From NCBI RefSeq assembly GCF_000325665.1, contig NC_019908.1, positions 1,178,001 through 1,242,000 on the forward strand: 64,000 bases of DNA. The letters run 5' to 3'. The position numbers and the translations under genes are program-made. A model generated the notes under the pieces. The model saw only the letters and a list, made by a program, of their open reading frames with translations, did no database searches and had not been told where the DNA came from. This document shows, piece by piece, positions 46,406 through 55,811 of the stretch. Numbering within the stretch: position 1 is the first letter of the stretch; every line of letters starts with the position of its first letter. Source of the stretch: Brachyspira pilosicoli P43/6/78 (GTDB lineage Bacteria > Spirochaetota > Brachyspiria > Brachyspirales > Brachyspiraceae).

Positions 46406-47606
46406 ATGGAAAAAAAATTTAAAACTTGGATTAGTGCCTAGGCTGATTATCGGAATTTTGCTTGGTATATTTTTTGGACAGCAATTTATACCAGAAGTAA
46501 TATCTAGAGTCATAGTAACGGCATCTGGTATATTTAGTTCTTATTTAAAATTTGTAATACCTTTGATGATAGTTTCTTATGTATCTATGGGTATAGCTGA
46601 TTTGAAAGAAGGTTCAGGGTTCTTATTGCTTGTAACATGTATATTGGCTTATGGCTCTACATTAATTGCTGGCTCTGCATCATTCTTGGTGGCTTACAAT
46701 TTATTTCCTAGCTTTATGAGTGCTGATGATATTCAGAGAATTGCTGATGCTGCTGGTAATTCTGTTACTCCTTATTTATCTATAACCGTAACACCTTTAT
46801 TAGATACTTTAGCTGCTGTTTTATTTGCATTTATAATAGGACTTGGAATATCTACTATGAGAGGAAAAGAAATAGGAGAATATTTATACAATGTATTTAA
46901 AGAATTATCTACTATTATTGGTAAAGTTTTGCGTGTATCTATAATTCCTTTACTTCCTCTTTATATTTGTGGTACTTTTGTTGATATGACTAGATCTGGA
47001 AAAACTTTTGTAATATTAGGAATATTATGGAAAGTATTCTTAGTAGTTATTATTATGCATTTAATATATCTTCTAATAGCTTTCTTAGTATCTGGTACTA
47101 TAGGAAAGAAAAATCCTTTTATGCTTATGAAGAACCAAATTGCAGGATATGCAACTGCTTTAGGTACACAATCATCTGCTGCTACTATACCTGTTAATTT
47201 ACAATGTGCAGAAAAAGATGGTATATCTGAACAAATAAGAAATTTCGTAGTACCTCTTTGTGCTAATATTCACATGGCAGGCTCTATGATTACAATTACA
47301 GCATGTGCCACAGCAGTATGTTTGATGAATCAGATTCCTATTTCTTATAATACTATACTTCCATTTATTGCTATGCTTGGTATTGCTATGATAGCTTCTC
47401 CTGGTGCTCCTGGCGGTTCTATAATGACAGCTTTACCATTCCTTTATATGGTTGGTCTTGGCGGTCCTGACAGTCCTTTAAGTGCTATAATGGTTGCTTT
47501 ATACATCACTCAAGACTCATTCGGTACTGCTTGTAATGTATCTGGTGATAATGCTTTAGGTGTTATAGTGGATACAATATATAAAAAGAAAGTTGTAAAA
47601 GCTTAA
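46406..47606 (+). pseudogene. Dicarboxylate/amino acid:cation symporter (DAACS), frameshifted at codon 3-5
   Basis: ATG at 46406 has a perfect AAGGAG. The frame starts MEKKF and stops at TAG after 11 codons. Dropping one A from the A8 run at 46410-46417 gives MEKNLKLGLVPRLIIGILLG and a continuous ~399-residue symporter to 47606. Family features are clear: GTQSSAATIPV (serine-rich hairpin), FVVPLCANIHMAGS, MIASPGAPGGS and QDSFGTACNVSGDNALGV. It would import glutamate, aspartate, serine or a related substrate with Na+/H+. Translation from GTG at 46434 would lose only the first few residues, but that start has no ribosome site. Confidence 0.88.
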
Positions 47607-47626
47607 ATATTAACTAAAAAAATTAT

Positions 47627-47657
47627 AGCCGTCTATTATTTTTAGGCGGCTTTTTTA
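47627..47657 (+). terminator. Terminator after the DAACS gene
   Basis: GCCGTCT (47628-47634) pairs with AGGCGGC (47644-47650), followed by six T. Confidence 0.85.
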
Positions 47658-47689
47658 TTTTTAATTAATTATTATTTATTTAATATTCT

Positions 47690-48946
47690 TTAATCTTCTT
47701 TGAAATCATATATAGAAGTTACTCCAAGAACTTTAGCTACCATATATGATATTATAGCTACTATCATGAGAGCAACAAAATTTGAAACAGAACTTGATAT
47801 CTCTAATATTAATATACATACCATTATAGGTGTTCTTGTAATACCAGACATCATAGAAGTGATACCCAACACTATAAACAAATCTCCATACATAGCATAT
47901 TCCGGAAAATAATGCACCAAAAAAATATCATACAAAGACCCTATAGAAGAGCCAAGAATAAAAGTAGGGAAAAATACTCCACCCACAGCTCCAGATGTAG
48001 AACATACTGATGTATAAAAGAGCTTAACAAATATAAGTATAAATAACATATGTATAGGAAACTTATCCATTACTATACTTCCTATAAGCAAATCTCCGCT
48101 TCCTAATACATAAGGGAAAAACATTATCATAATACCAGCAACTATAAAAGCAGGCACAGGACGTAATATATCATTTTTTATCTTCTGATAAAATTTACTA
48201 AATGTATTCATAAGTATATTTTGAAAAGAAGCAAGAAGTCCGCATATTAAACCTAAAGGAAGTAAAGATATATAATGTCTTACTTCAAGTATTCTAGGCA
48301 AATTAAAATTAAGTATCATAGATTGACCTAAAATATGCTCTATTACAAGTATAGAAAATATTGAAGAGAGTGCTATACAAACAAAAACTATATGATTTTT
48401 ATTTTCTTTAAGCTCTTCAAAAGAGAAAGCAATTCCTGTAAATGGTGCACTAAAAGTTGCAGTCATACCAGCACAAGCACCAGCTATAATAAGATATCTT
48501 CTATATTTGGATATATGACTATAAAAATGTTTATGATAAAAAAGCCCAACAAGCGTGCCTATATGCATAGAAGGACCAGCTCTTCCAAGTGAAAGTCCGC
48601 TTGCAAAAGATATCATACTTCCAAAAAGTTTTAATGCTATTTCAACAACAATATTTTTTGGTTCATTAAGAGAAAGATAATATTTTATCTGCGGAACTCC
48701 AGCACCTCTTATCTGTGGATAATGTCTTAATATTAATCCTATAAGAGAGCCAAGAGAAATTAAAACTATAAACATTATTATAGGATAATACCATTTGCTA
48801 AGAATAAAATTTGAAACATAAAAGACATTAATGCTTAGTCTATATAATATCATTCTATAAAAAGACACTATAAAACCAACAGTAGCACCTATAAAAGATG
48901 AAAGTACATATAATTTGATATATTTAGCTTCAAAATTCGGTTTCAT
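47690..48946 (-). CDS. CLC-family chloride transporter/channel lacking the gating glutamate
   Basis: The 418-residue membrane protein has CLC architecture. The anion-site motif reads GAGVPQ (canonical GSGIP). The second motif reads GLSLGRAGPSMHIG where the family has GREGP, so the external gating glutamate (E148 of E. coli ClcA) is Ala123 here. GGVFFPTFILGSSIG matches the GxFxP motif. No CBS domains follow. In studied CLC antiporters, replacing this Glu with Ala abolishes H+ coupling and gives passive Cl- flow. The protein may therefore be an uncoupled anion path. It stands alone, convergent with the DAACS gene. Confidence 0.88.
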   Translation of the reverse strand: MKPNFEAKYIKLYVLSSFIGATVGFIVSFYRMILYRLSINVFYVSNFILSKWYYPIIMFIVLISLGSLIGLILRHYPQIRGAGVPQIKYYLSLNEPKNIVVEIALKLFGSMISFASGLSLGRAGPSMHIGTLVGLFYHKHFYSHISKYRRYLIIAGACAGMTATFSAPFTGIAFSFEELKENKNHIVFVCIALSSIFSILVIEHILGQSMILNFNLPRILEVRHYISLLPLGLICGLLASFQNILMNTFSKFYQKIKNDILRPVPAFIVAGIMIMFFPYVLGSGDLLIGSIVMDKFPIHMLFILIFVKLFYTSVCSTSGAVGGVFFPTFILGSSIGSLYDIFLVHYFPEYAMYGDLFIVLGITSMMSGITRTPIMVCILILEISSSVSNFVALMIVAIISYMVAKVLGVTSIYDFKED

Positions 48947-49027
48947 TTTATTATTTTTTTGATATTTTTATTTTATATCTTATTTTTTATTTGGAATTAA
49001 ACTCTTTAAAGTCTTATATAAAGAAAA

Positions 49028-50128
49028 TTAAACATTGAACCTAAAAGTTACAACATCACCCTCTTGCATAAGATACTGTTTACCCTCAAGTCTAATAGCA
49101 CCAGCCTCTTTAGCCTTAACAAAACTTCCAAGCTCCAAAAGTTTATCACAGTTAATAACCTCAGCACTAATAAATCCCCTCTCAAAATCACTGTGTATAA
49201 CTCCAGCAGCCTCTGGAGCATAAGCACCTTCTCTCACAGTCCAAGCCCTAGTTTCATCTTCTCCAGAAGTAAGGAATGTTAAAAGCTTTAATAATTTATG
49301 TCCTGCTTTAGTTAATCTCTCTACTCCAGATTCTTTAACACCTAAATCTGCTAAATAGCTTAATCTCTCCTCTTCGTCCAAATCCTGTAAATCTGCTTCT
49401 ATTTTAGCACTGAAAGGTATAAGCTCTATATTTCTCTCTTTGGCATAATTTTGAAGTGTTACATAATGAGAATTTTTTTCTGGGTTAGCTAATTCATTTT
49501 CTGATAAATTAGCCCCTATCATCATGCTTTTTGATGTTAATAAAAATAATGGTTTTAATATATCTTTTTCTGAATCAGTTAAATCTAAACTAAATATTGG
49601 CTTAAAATTATTTAACTCTGGAAGTATTTTTTCAAGTAACGCAATCTCTTCTTCTACTGATTTTGCTTTGCTTCCTTTAGCAACCTTTTTTTGTCTCTCC
49701 ATTCTAGCATTAAGTGTTTCAATATCTGCAAGCATAAGCTCTGTTAATATTATATCCAAATCTCTTAATGGATCAACCTCCCCTATATGAGTAATGTTTC
49801 CATCTTCAAATACACGCACAACATGGAGCACTGCATTTACTTCTCTAATATGCGAAAGGAATTTGTTTCCAAGCCCTTCACCTTTAGAAGCTCCCTTTAC
49901 AAGTCCGGCAATATCAACAAATGTAGTAGTGTTATAAACTTTCTTTTTTGATTTAAAAAGATTTGCTAATTTATCTACTCTTTCATCTTTTATTATTGCA
50001 GTGGCTTCATTTTTATCTATAGTACAAAACGGATAATTAGCTGCCTCTGCATGAGCATTTGTTAGTGCATTAAAAAGTGTTGATTTTCCTACGTTTGGAA
50101 GTCCTACAATTCCTATAGATAAAGCCAT
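49028..50128 (-). CDS. ychF: Ribosome-binding ATPase YchF (Obg family)
   Basis: The 366-residue protein has an N-terminal P-loop domain with G1 GLPNVGKST, switch/G3 VDIAGLVKGASKGEGLGN and the ATP-selective G4 region (ANLSENE). A helical insertion (about 130-180) follows, then a C-terminal TGS domain (WTVREGAYAPEAAGVIHSDFERGFISAEVI). YchF binds 70S ribosomes and is tied to stress responses. Full length and intact. AAGGAAAT precedes the ATG. It is monocistronic. Confidence 0.95.
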   Translation of the reverse strand: MALSIGIVGLPNVGKSTLFNALTNAHAEAANYPFCTIDKNEATAIIKDERVDKLANLFKSKKKVYNTTTFVDIAGLVKGASKGEGLGNKFLSHIREVNAVLHVVRVFEDGNITHIGEVDPLRDLDIILTELMLADIETLNARMERQKKVAKGSKAKSVEEEIALLEKILPELNNFKPIFSLDLTDSEKDILKPLFLLTSKSMMIGANLSENELANPEKNSHYVTLQNYAKERNIELIPFSAKIEADLQDLDEEERLSYLADLGVKESGVERLTKAGHKLLKLLTFLTSGEDETRAWTVREGAYAPEAAGVIHSDFERGFISAEVINCDKLLELGSFVKAKEAGAIRLEGKQYLMQEGDVVTFRFNV

Positions 50129-50408
50129 ATTATTATTTCCTTAAACTAATTTATTTAAAAAAATTGAAAACCTGAATTATTTTCTGTAATATTATATATT
50201 AAAAAATATTAATAACAAGCATATTAAAACTATAATCTTATATTATATTAAAAAATTTTATGTTCTTAAAGAAAATTATATCTCATGATTTTTATACATA
50301 TAAAAGGTTATAGTATAATTTTTTATAAAATTCATACTATAAAATGTTTATTTATTAAAATAAAGGTATATAATTATGAAATATTGATATTAAATTAAGG
50401 ACAAACAT

Positions 50409-51395
50409 ATGATATACAATATGTGGTATGGAGTATTAGACTCTAAAGAAGTAAAGAAAAACAAACCGCTCTTCGCTAAAAGATTAAATAAAAATCTAGT
50501 GTTCTGGAGAGATGAAAATAATAATATATGCTGTATAGAAGATAAATGCTGTCATAGAGGAGCTTCTCTTTCTCATGGAAAAGTATGCGGTAATAATATA
50601 GCATGCCCTTTTCATGGTTTTCAATTTAACAAAAACGGCAAAGTTGTAATGATTCCTGCTAATGGAAAAAATACTCAAGTTGATGAAAGATTTTTTGTTG
50701 AAAGCTATGAGGTGAGAGAGCTTTATGGTTTAATATGGTTATGGTATGGAGATAAAGATAAAATCAATGATAAAATAATGTTTCCTGATGATTTGGAAGA
50801 TAAAAAGTTTTCTTACTCTACAATAAGAGATGAGTGGCATAATCATTATACAAGATGCATAGAAAATCAACTTGATGTAGTTCATGTAGCCTTTGTTCAT
50901 TATAATACAATAGGCAAAGGAAATAAAACTTTAGTAAATGGTCCATTAGTTGAACTAAATGAAGATACTAATACATTAAAATTTTATGTAAATAATGTAA
51001 TTGATAATGGACAAAAAGCATTAAGTGCATCAGAAATGAAAAAAGAAGATTTTAAATATTTTTTATATTTTTATTTTCCTAATATTTGGCAAAATTATAT
51101 ATTTGAAAAGATGAGAGTATTTGCCGCATTTGCTCCGGTTGATGATGAAAATACTGTTGTTTATATTAGATTTTATCAAAAAGTTGTAAATATACCAATA
51201 ATAAAAAATATAGTAAACTTTATAGGTAAAAAATTCTCAGCTTATGTATTAAAACAAGATAAAGATGTTGTAAAAACTCAAAGCTCTAAAGAATCATATT
51301 TAGGAATGAAAGAAGAAAAACTAATACCAGGAGATATGCCTATAATAGCCTATAGAAGCCATAGAGATAAGCTAAAAAAATTAAATAATAAATAA
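50409..51395 (+). CDS. Rieske non-haem iron oxygenase-like protein
   Basis: The 328-residue protein has an N-terminal Rieske [2Fe-2S] domain, with ligands C47-x-H49 and C66-x-x-H69 in KCCHRG and ACPFHGF. A catalytic-type C-terminal domain follows, with the mononuclear-iron motif in ENQLDVVHVAFVH (Asn, Asp, two His). This matches ring-hydroxylating or demethylase-type oxygenases. The usual reductase partner gene is absent. An O2-dependent enzyme would be unexpected in an anaerobe, so it may serve oxygen detoxification or a rare oxidation. AAGGAC precedes the ATG. It shares a bidirectional terminator with the AGCS gene. Confidence 0.85.
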   Translation: MIYNMWYGVLDSKEVKKNKPLFAKRLNKNLVFWRDENNNICCIEDKCCHRGASLSHGKVCGNNIACPFHGFQFNKNGKVVMIPANGKNTQVDERFFVESYEVRELYGLIWLWYGDKDKINDKIMFPDDLEDKKFSYSTIRDEWHNHYTRCIENQLDVVHVAFVHYNTIGKGNKTLVNGPLVELNEDTNTLKFYVNNVIDNGQKALSASEMKKEDFKYFLYFYFPNIWQNYIFEKMRVFAAFAPVDDENTVVYIRFYQKVVNIPIIKNIVNFIGKKFSAYVLKQDKDVVKTQSSKESYLGMKEEKLIPGDMPIIAYRSHRDKLKKLNNK

Positions 51396-51441
51396 AAAAG
51401 ACTTGCAGATAATTTATAAAAAAATCCAACAAGTCTTTTAT
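51395..51441. terminator. Bidirectional terminator between the Rieske and AGCS genes
   Basis: AAAAGACTTG (51397-51406) pairs with CAAGTCTTTT (51431-51440), between convergent genes. Confidence 0.7.
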
Positions 51442-51459
51442 ATATATTATAGAATCATA

Positions 51460-52869
51460 TCAATTAGCTTTATTTTTTTTCTCTTTTTTGAACCTCTTAT
51501 AATCTTTTACAAGTGAGGATACAAGCGGACTTAATGCTAATATACCAAGAAGGTTAGGTATTACCATAAGCCCATTAAAACAGTCAGCCAAAGACCACAC
51601 CAAATCAACTTTAAGAGTAGAACCTATAAATATAAATACAACAACAACTAAAGCATATACTTTTGCAGCCTTCTGACCAAATAAATATTTAATATTCTGC
51701 TCGCCAAAGAAATACCAAGCAATAATTGTAGAGAATGCAAAGAATAGCAAACATAAAGCAATAAATATCACACCCACATGCCCAAATTTCATTTGAAAAG
51801 CACTCTGAGCCAAACCAATACCTTTTAAAGATTCAGATATTAAACTTGGAGATTCTAAGTTATAAACCTGATTTTCTAATATTCCAGAAGTAAGTATTAC
51901 TAATGCAGTTAATGTTAATACTATAAAAGTAAAGAATACTCCCATCATAGCAACAACACCCTGCTCGCAAGGATGATCAACTTTAGCAATAGCATGAGCA
52001 TGAGGAGTAGAACCCATACCAGCCTCATTTGAGAATAATCCTCTAGCTATACCAAAACGCATAGCCTGCTGTATTCCTATTCCTAAAGAACCTCCAATTA
52101 TAGCCTCTGGATTAAATGCTGATACAAATATCATATAAAAAGCATGAGGCACTTTTGTTATATTTAAAAGTATTAATATAATAGCACCAAGAAGATAAGA
52201 TATAGCCATAATAGGAACTATCTTCTCTGTAAATGAAGCTATTCTCTTAACACCGCCTAAAAATATAAATCCAGAAATAATAGCTACTATCACTCCTACA
52301 ACTTTGTTATTAACAGGAAAAGAATTAGAAAAGGCAGATGATATAGAATTAGACTGCACCATATTTCCCATTATTCCCAAAGCCAAAATAATAAGAACAG
52401 CAAACAAACCAGCTAAAAATTTACCAAAAGCCCCTTTGTAAGCAGCCTGTATATAATAGGCAGGTCCTCCTATCACTTGACCATCTTTATAAGTTTTAAA
52501 TTTCTGAGCTAATGTAGCTTCAGCAAATATTGTAGACATACCTAAAAAAGCAGATACCCACATCCAAAATATTGCCCCAGGTCCTCCAGAAACTAAAGCA
52601 GTAGCAGCCCCAGCCAAATTACCAGTACCAACCTGAGCAGCTATTGAAGTTGCTAAAGATTGGAAAGAACTCATACCATGCTCATCAGCAGCATTACCCT
52701 TTAAAGAAACAGAACCAAATGTTGACTTAAAGCTATCTTTAAACTCTCTTATCTGTATAAATCTTAATCGTATAGTAAAATAAAGCCCAGTACCGCATAA
52801 AAATATAAGTAATGTATAATCCCATAAAAATGAATTGATTCTTGAAACTAATTGTTCAATAAGATACAT
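51460..52869 (-). CDS. Sodium:alanine/glycine symporter family protein (AGCS), copy 1
   Basis: The 469-residue membrane protein has about eleven helices. The family core is visible: GTGNLAGAATALVSGGPGA, FWMWVSAFLGMSTIFAEA, and ARGLFSNEAGMGSTPHAHA. AGCS carriers import alanine and/or glycine with Na+. It is the downstream member of a tandem pair with the gene at 53090 and next to the glycine-reductase genes, so glycine uptake is a reasonable inference. A hairpin at 53026-53064 separates the pair. Confidence 0.92.
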   Translation of the reverse strand: MYLIEQLVSRINSFLWDYTLLIFLCGTGLYFTIRLRFIQIREFKDSFKSTFGSVSLKGNAADEHGMSSFQSLATSIAAQVGTGNLAGAATALVSGGPGAIFWMWVSAFLGMSTIFAEATLAQKFKTYKDGQVIGGPAYYIQAAYKGAFGKFLAGLFAVLIILALGIMGNMVQSNSISSAFSNSFPVNNKVVGVIVAIISGFIFLGGVKRIASFTEKIVPIMAISYLLGAIILILLNITKVPHAFYMIFVSAFNPEAIIGGSLGIGIQQAMRFGIARGLFSNEAGMGSTPHAHAIAKVDHPCEQGVVAMMGVFFTFIVLTLTALVILTSGILENQVYNLESPSLISESLKGIGLAQSAFQMKFGHVGVIFIALCLLFFAFSTIIAWYFFGEQNIKYLFGQKAAKVYALVVVVFIFIGSTLKVDLVWSLADCFNGLMVIPNLLGILALSPLVSSLVKDYKRFKKEKKNKAN

Positions 52870-53025
52870 TATATCTCCTAATAATAAATGTAAAAATAAT
52901 TACATTTATAAATAAATTAAAATACAAAAAATATTCTTAATAAATCTTTATAAATATTTTATCAAGAAAAATATATAAAAAATCATTTTATTATTTATTA
53001 CTATAAATAATAAGAGTTATTTAGA

Positions 53026-53064
53026 TGAAAAATGTCTGGAAAGTAATACTTGCCAGACATTTTA
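53026..53064 (-). terminator. Terminator of AGCS copy 2
   Basis: AAAATGTCTGG (53029-53039) pairs with CCAGACATTTT (53053-53063), just after the copy 2 stop codon on the minus strand. Confidence 0.75.
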
Positions 53065-53089
53065 TTAATAAATCAAATAATTATGTTTA

Positions 53090-54490
53090 TTATTTTTTAT
53101 TCAAATCATTATATTCTTTAAATAAAACACTAACAACACCACTCAAAGCTAAAAGACCTAAAAGGTTTGGTATAACCATTAAGCCGTTGAAAGTATCTAC
53201 TAAAGCCCATACTAAATCAACTTTTAAAGTTGAACCTAAAAGTACAAAGCCAACAACTAAAATAGCATAAATCTTAGCAGCTTTAACACCAAATAAATAT
53301 TTAATGTTTTGTTCACCAAAGAAATACCAACCTACTATAGTAGTGAAAGCAAAGAAGAATAAACATACAGCAACAAATATAACACCAAAGAAACCAAAAC
53401 CCATTCTGAAAGCTTCTTGAGGTAAACCAACACCTTTTAATGCTTCAGGTATAAGAGCAGCTGATTCTAAAGGATATATTTTAGTTTGTAATATGTCAGA
53501 AGTTAATATAACTAAAGCAGTTAAAGTAACAACAACAAATGTATCAAAGAATACACCTATCATAGCAACAACACCTTGTTCACAAGGGTGTTTAACTTTA
53601 GCTAAAGCGTGAGCATGAGGAGTAGAACCCATACCAGCTTCGTTAGAGAATAAACCACGAGCAACACCAAAACGCATAGCTTGTTGTATACCTATACCTA
53701 ATCCACCACCTATAACAGCTTGAGGATTAAAAGCAGCAGTAAATATTAAAGCTATAGAACTAGGAAGGTTTTTAATATTCATTATTATAATGATTACAGA
53801 ACCAATGATATAGAATAAAGCCATTATAGGTACTATTTTTTCTGTAAATGAAGCTATTCTTCTTAAACCGCCAATAAAGATGAAAGCAGATATTATAGCA
53901 CAAACTATACCAACATATATAGGTTTAATTTGAGGGAAAGCATTAACAAAAGCACCAGATATAGAGTTTGATTGAACCATATTACCCATAAAACCTAAAG
54001 CTAATATAATAAATATAGCAAATAAAGCAGCTAAAAATTTACCAAAAGCACCTTTATAAGCAGCAGTAATATAGTAAGCAGGTCCTCCTATAACATGGCC
54101 ATCTTCAGTAGTAGTTTTATATTTTTGACCTAAAGAAGCCTCAACAAATATAGTAGCCATACCAAAGAAAGCAGACACCCACATCCAAAATATAGCACCA
54201 GGACCGCCGGCAATTAAAGCAGTAGCAGCACCAGCTAAGTTACCAGTACCAACTTGAGCAGCAATTGCTGTTGCTAAAGATTGGAAAGAACTCATACCTT
54301 CTTTGTCAGCAGCTTTACCTTTTAAAGAAAGACTTCCAAAAGTTCTGTTCCAGCCATCTTTAAACTTTGCTATTTGTACGAATTTAAGTCTCAAAGTGAA
54401 ATAAATTCCACTACCGCATAGCATGATTATCAATAGATAATCCCATAAAATGCTGTTTACCTTTGCTACTATGTTTGAAATAACATCCAT
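53090..54490 (-). CDS. Sodium:alanine/glycine symporter family protein (AGCS), copy 2
   Basis: The 466-residue paralogue of the gene at 51460 is very similar along its whole length (same GTGNLAGAATALIAGGPGA and ARGLFSNEAGMGSTPHAHA blocks). It differs in codon choice: where copy 1 uses TGC/CAG/GAG, this copy prefers TGT/CAA/GAA. That more uniform A/T-ending usage is typical of strongly expressed genes in AT-rich bacteria. It lies directly downstream of grdD, separated by a terminator. It probably supplies glycine for reduction. Confidence 0.92.
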   Translation of the reverse strand: MDVISNIVAKVNSILWDYLLIIMLCGSGIYFTLRLKFVQIAKFKDGWNRTFGSLSLKGKAADKEGMSSFQSLATAIAAQVGTGNLAGAATALIAGGPGAIFWMWVSAFFGMATIFVEASLGQKYKTTTEDGHVIGGPAYYITAAYKGAFGKFLAALFAIFIILALGFMGNMVQSNSISGAFVNAFPQIKPIYVGIVCAIISAFIFIGGLRRIASFTEKIVPIMALFYIIGSVIIIIMNIKNLPSSIALIFTAAFNPQAVIGGGLGIGIQQAMRFGVARGLFSNEAGMGSTPHAHALAKVKHPCEQGVVAMIGVFFDTFVVVTLTALVILTSDILQTKIYPLESAALIPEALKGVGLPQEAFRMGFGFFGVIFVAVCLFFFAFTTIVGWYFFGEQNIKYLFGVKAAKIYAILVVGFVLLGSTLKVDLVWALVDTFNGLMVIPNLLGLLALSGVVSVLFKEYNDLNKK

Positions 54491-54523
54491 AATAAACTCC
54501 TATAATTTTAATATATTAATAAA

Positions 54524-54574
54524 ATAAAAAATGGAAACACTAGATATTATTTTTTATATCTAATGTTTCCATAT
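54524..54574 (-). terminator. Terminator of the grd genes
   Basis: ATGGAAACACTAGATAT (54531-54547) pairs with ATATCTAATGTTTCCAT (54556-54572), with one mismatch. A T run follows on the minus strand. Confidence 0.85.
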
Positions 54575-54628
54575 TTTTAACTAGTAAAAAAGTTACTATA
54601 ATTATTCTTTGCAGCAGACAATCTTAAC

Positions 54629-55798
54629 CTAAGATATAAATCCGCCTTTTCTCAAAATATTTTCTGCATTTTCTTTATTTTTATCACTAACCAATATGAT
54701 AGGTCCAGTACAACCCATACCAGACTCAGCATATATACCATTTTCCATAACTAACTCTACAGCCGCATCCAAGTCCATAACCTCAACGCCAGGAATCTGA
54801 GCAGTTACAACTTCTTTAGCAACAGTAGGTTTAGCTTTTTCAGTAACTGAAGAAGCCTTAGGTTTTAAGCTTTCTAATATAGCATCAAAACCATATTTTT
54901 TTACTTCCTCTTCTTCTTTGTTCATAACATCTATTATATTGCCGCTAATACACTGATAAGCATACTCAATAGCACCAGCAATAACATTAGAACCAGAAGC
55001 TCTAGAAATAATGAATATTGGAGTTTTAAATCCAAATCCTATACCAGGACCATATCCATAACCTATAGCCTCATAGCTTCCGCCGCTATTGAATGATGAG
55101 AACATTTTTATAAGAATGTTTCCAGTAAGAGAATCGCAAACTACAACATCAACAGCACCAGTAATAAGGTCATTACCTCTTAATACCGCACCGCCGTCAG
55201 CACGATTAGAAGAACCGAATTTAATATTGTAGCCATTAGAAGCAAGCTCTTTTAAAGCTCTCTCAACAGTACGAGCAGAGTCAATATTTAATATACCAAC
55301 AGTAGGCTCTTTTATACCGCAAGCTTTAGCTGTGATAATACCATAAATGGCATTTTTAAACATAGCCTGGTCTCTAACAGTAGCAGAAGTACCAGTAGTA
55401 GTAGCAATAAAAGTTTCTTTACCATTAGCCTGAGAAATAACTCTTCCAACAGTTGATACTCCTATAGGGAAAGGATAATGCATAGTAACACAAGCATCTA
55501 ACTCTCCTTTAGCAAGCATCTCTTCCATTATTTTATGAGCTTTTTCATCGCAATCAGTTTCTATTGTTTGAAGACCAGTAGAGTTTTTTTCACCAATCAA
55601 AACAACTTCAACATTTTTGTTTCTCTTCATAGCTATTACGCCGCCAAGAGATACAGCTTCTGCACCATGCTCAGAACCTCTATTTGTTATACCAACGCGA
55701 ACCTTCTTACCAAATTGACCAGTTTCCAAAGCATTAGCAAGAGAGAGAAAAGTCTCCCCTATCATAGATTTTATAGCTGAATTAGAAGCATCACTCAT
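54629..55798 (-). CDS. grdD: Glycine reductase component C, small subunit GrdD
   Basis: GrdD with GrdC forms component C, which releases acetyl phosphate from the acetyl-thioester produced when glycine is reduced. The 389-residue protein resembles the PlsX/phosphotransacetylase-like fold: NRGSEHGAEAVSLGGVIAM, FIATTTGTSATVRDQAMF, and the C-terminal ESGMGCTGPIILV whose Cys363 corresponds to the acyl-carrying Cys of GrdD. AGGAGG lies before the ATG at 55798, so the upstream extension to 55819 is rejected. That ribosome site overlaps the stop of the grdE-grdC fusion. Confidence 0.95.
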   Translation of the reverse strand: MSDASNSAIKSMIGETFLSLANALETGQFGKKVRVGITNRGSEHGAEAVSLGGVIAMKRNKNVEVVLIGEKNSTGLQTIETDCDEKAHKIMEEMLAKGELDACVTMHYPFPIGVSTVGRVISQANGKETFIATTTGTSATVRDQAMFKNAIYGIITAKACGIKEPTVGILNIDSARTVERALKELASNGYNIKFGSSNRADGGAVLRGNDLITGAVDVVVCDSLTGNILIKMFSSFNSGGSYEAIGYGYGPGIGFGFKTPIFIISRASGSNVIAGAIEYAYQCISGNIIDVMNKEEEEVKKYGFDAILESLKPKASSVTEKAKPTVAKEVVTAQIPGVEVMDLDAAVELVMENGIYAESGMGCTGPIILVSDKNKENAENILRKGGFIS

Positions 55799-55811
55799 AT
55801 ATAATACCTCC

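Noticed and set aside
49028-55798. Glycine riboswitch before the AGCS or grd genes.
   Set aside because: The leaders are short, and I saw no conserved glycine-aptamer pairing; only terminator hairpins are evident.
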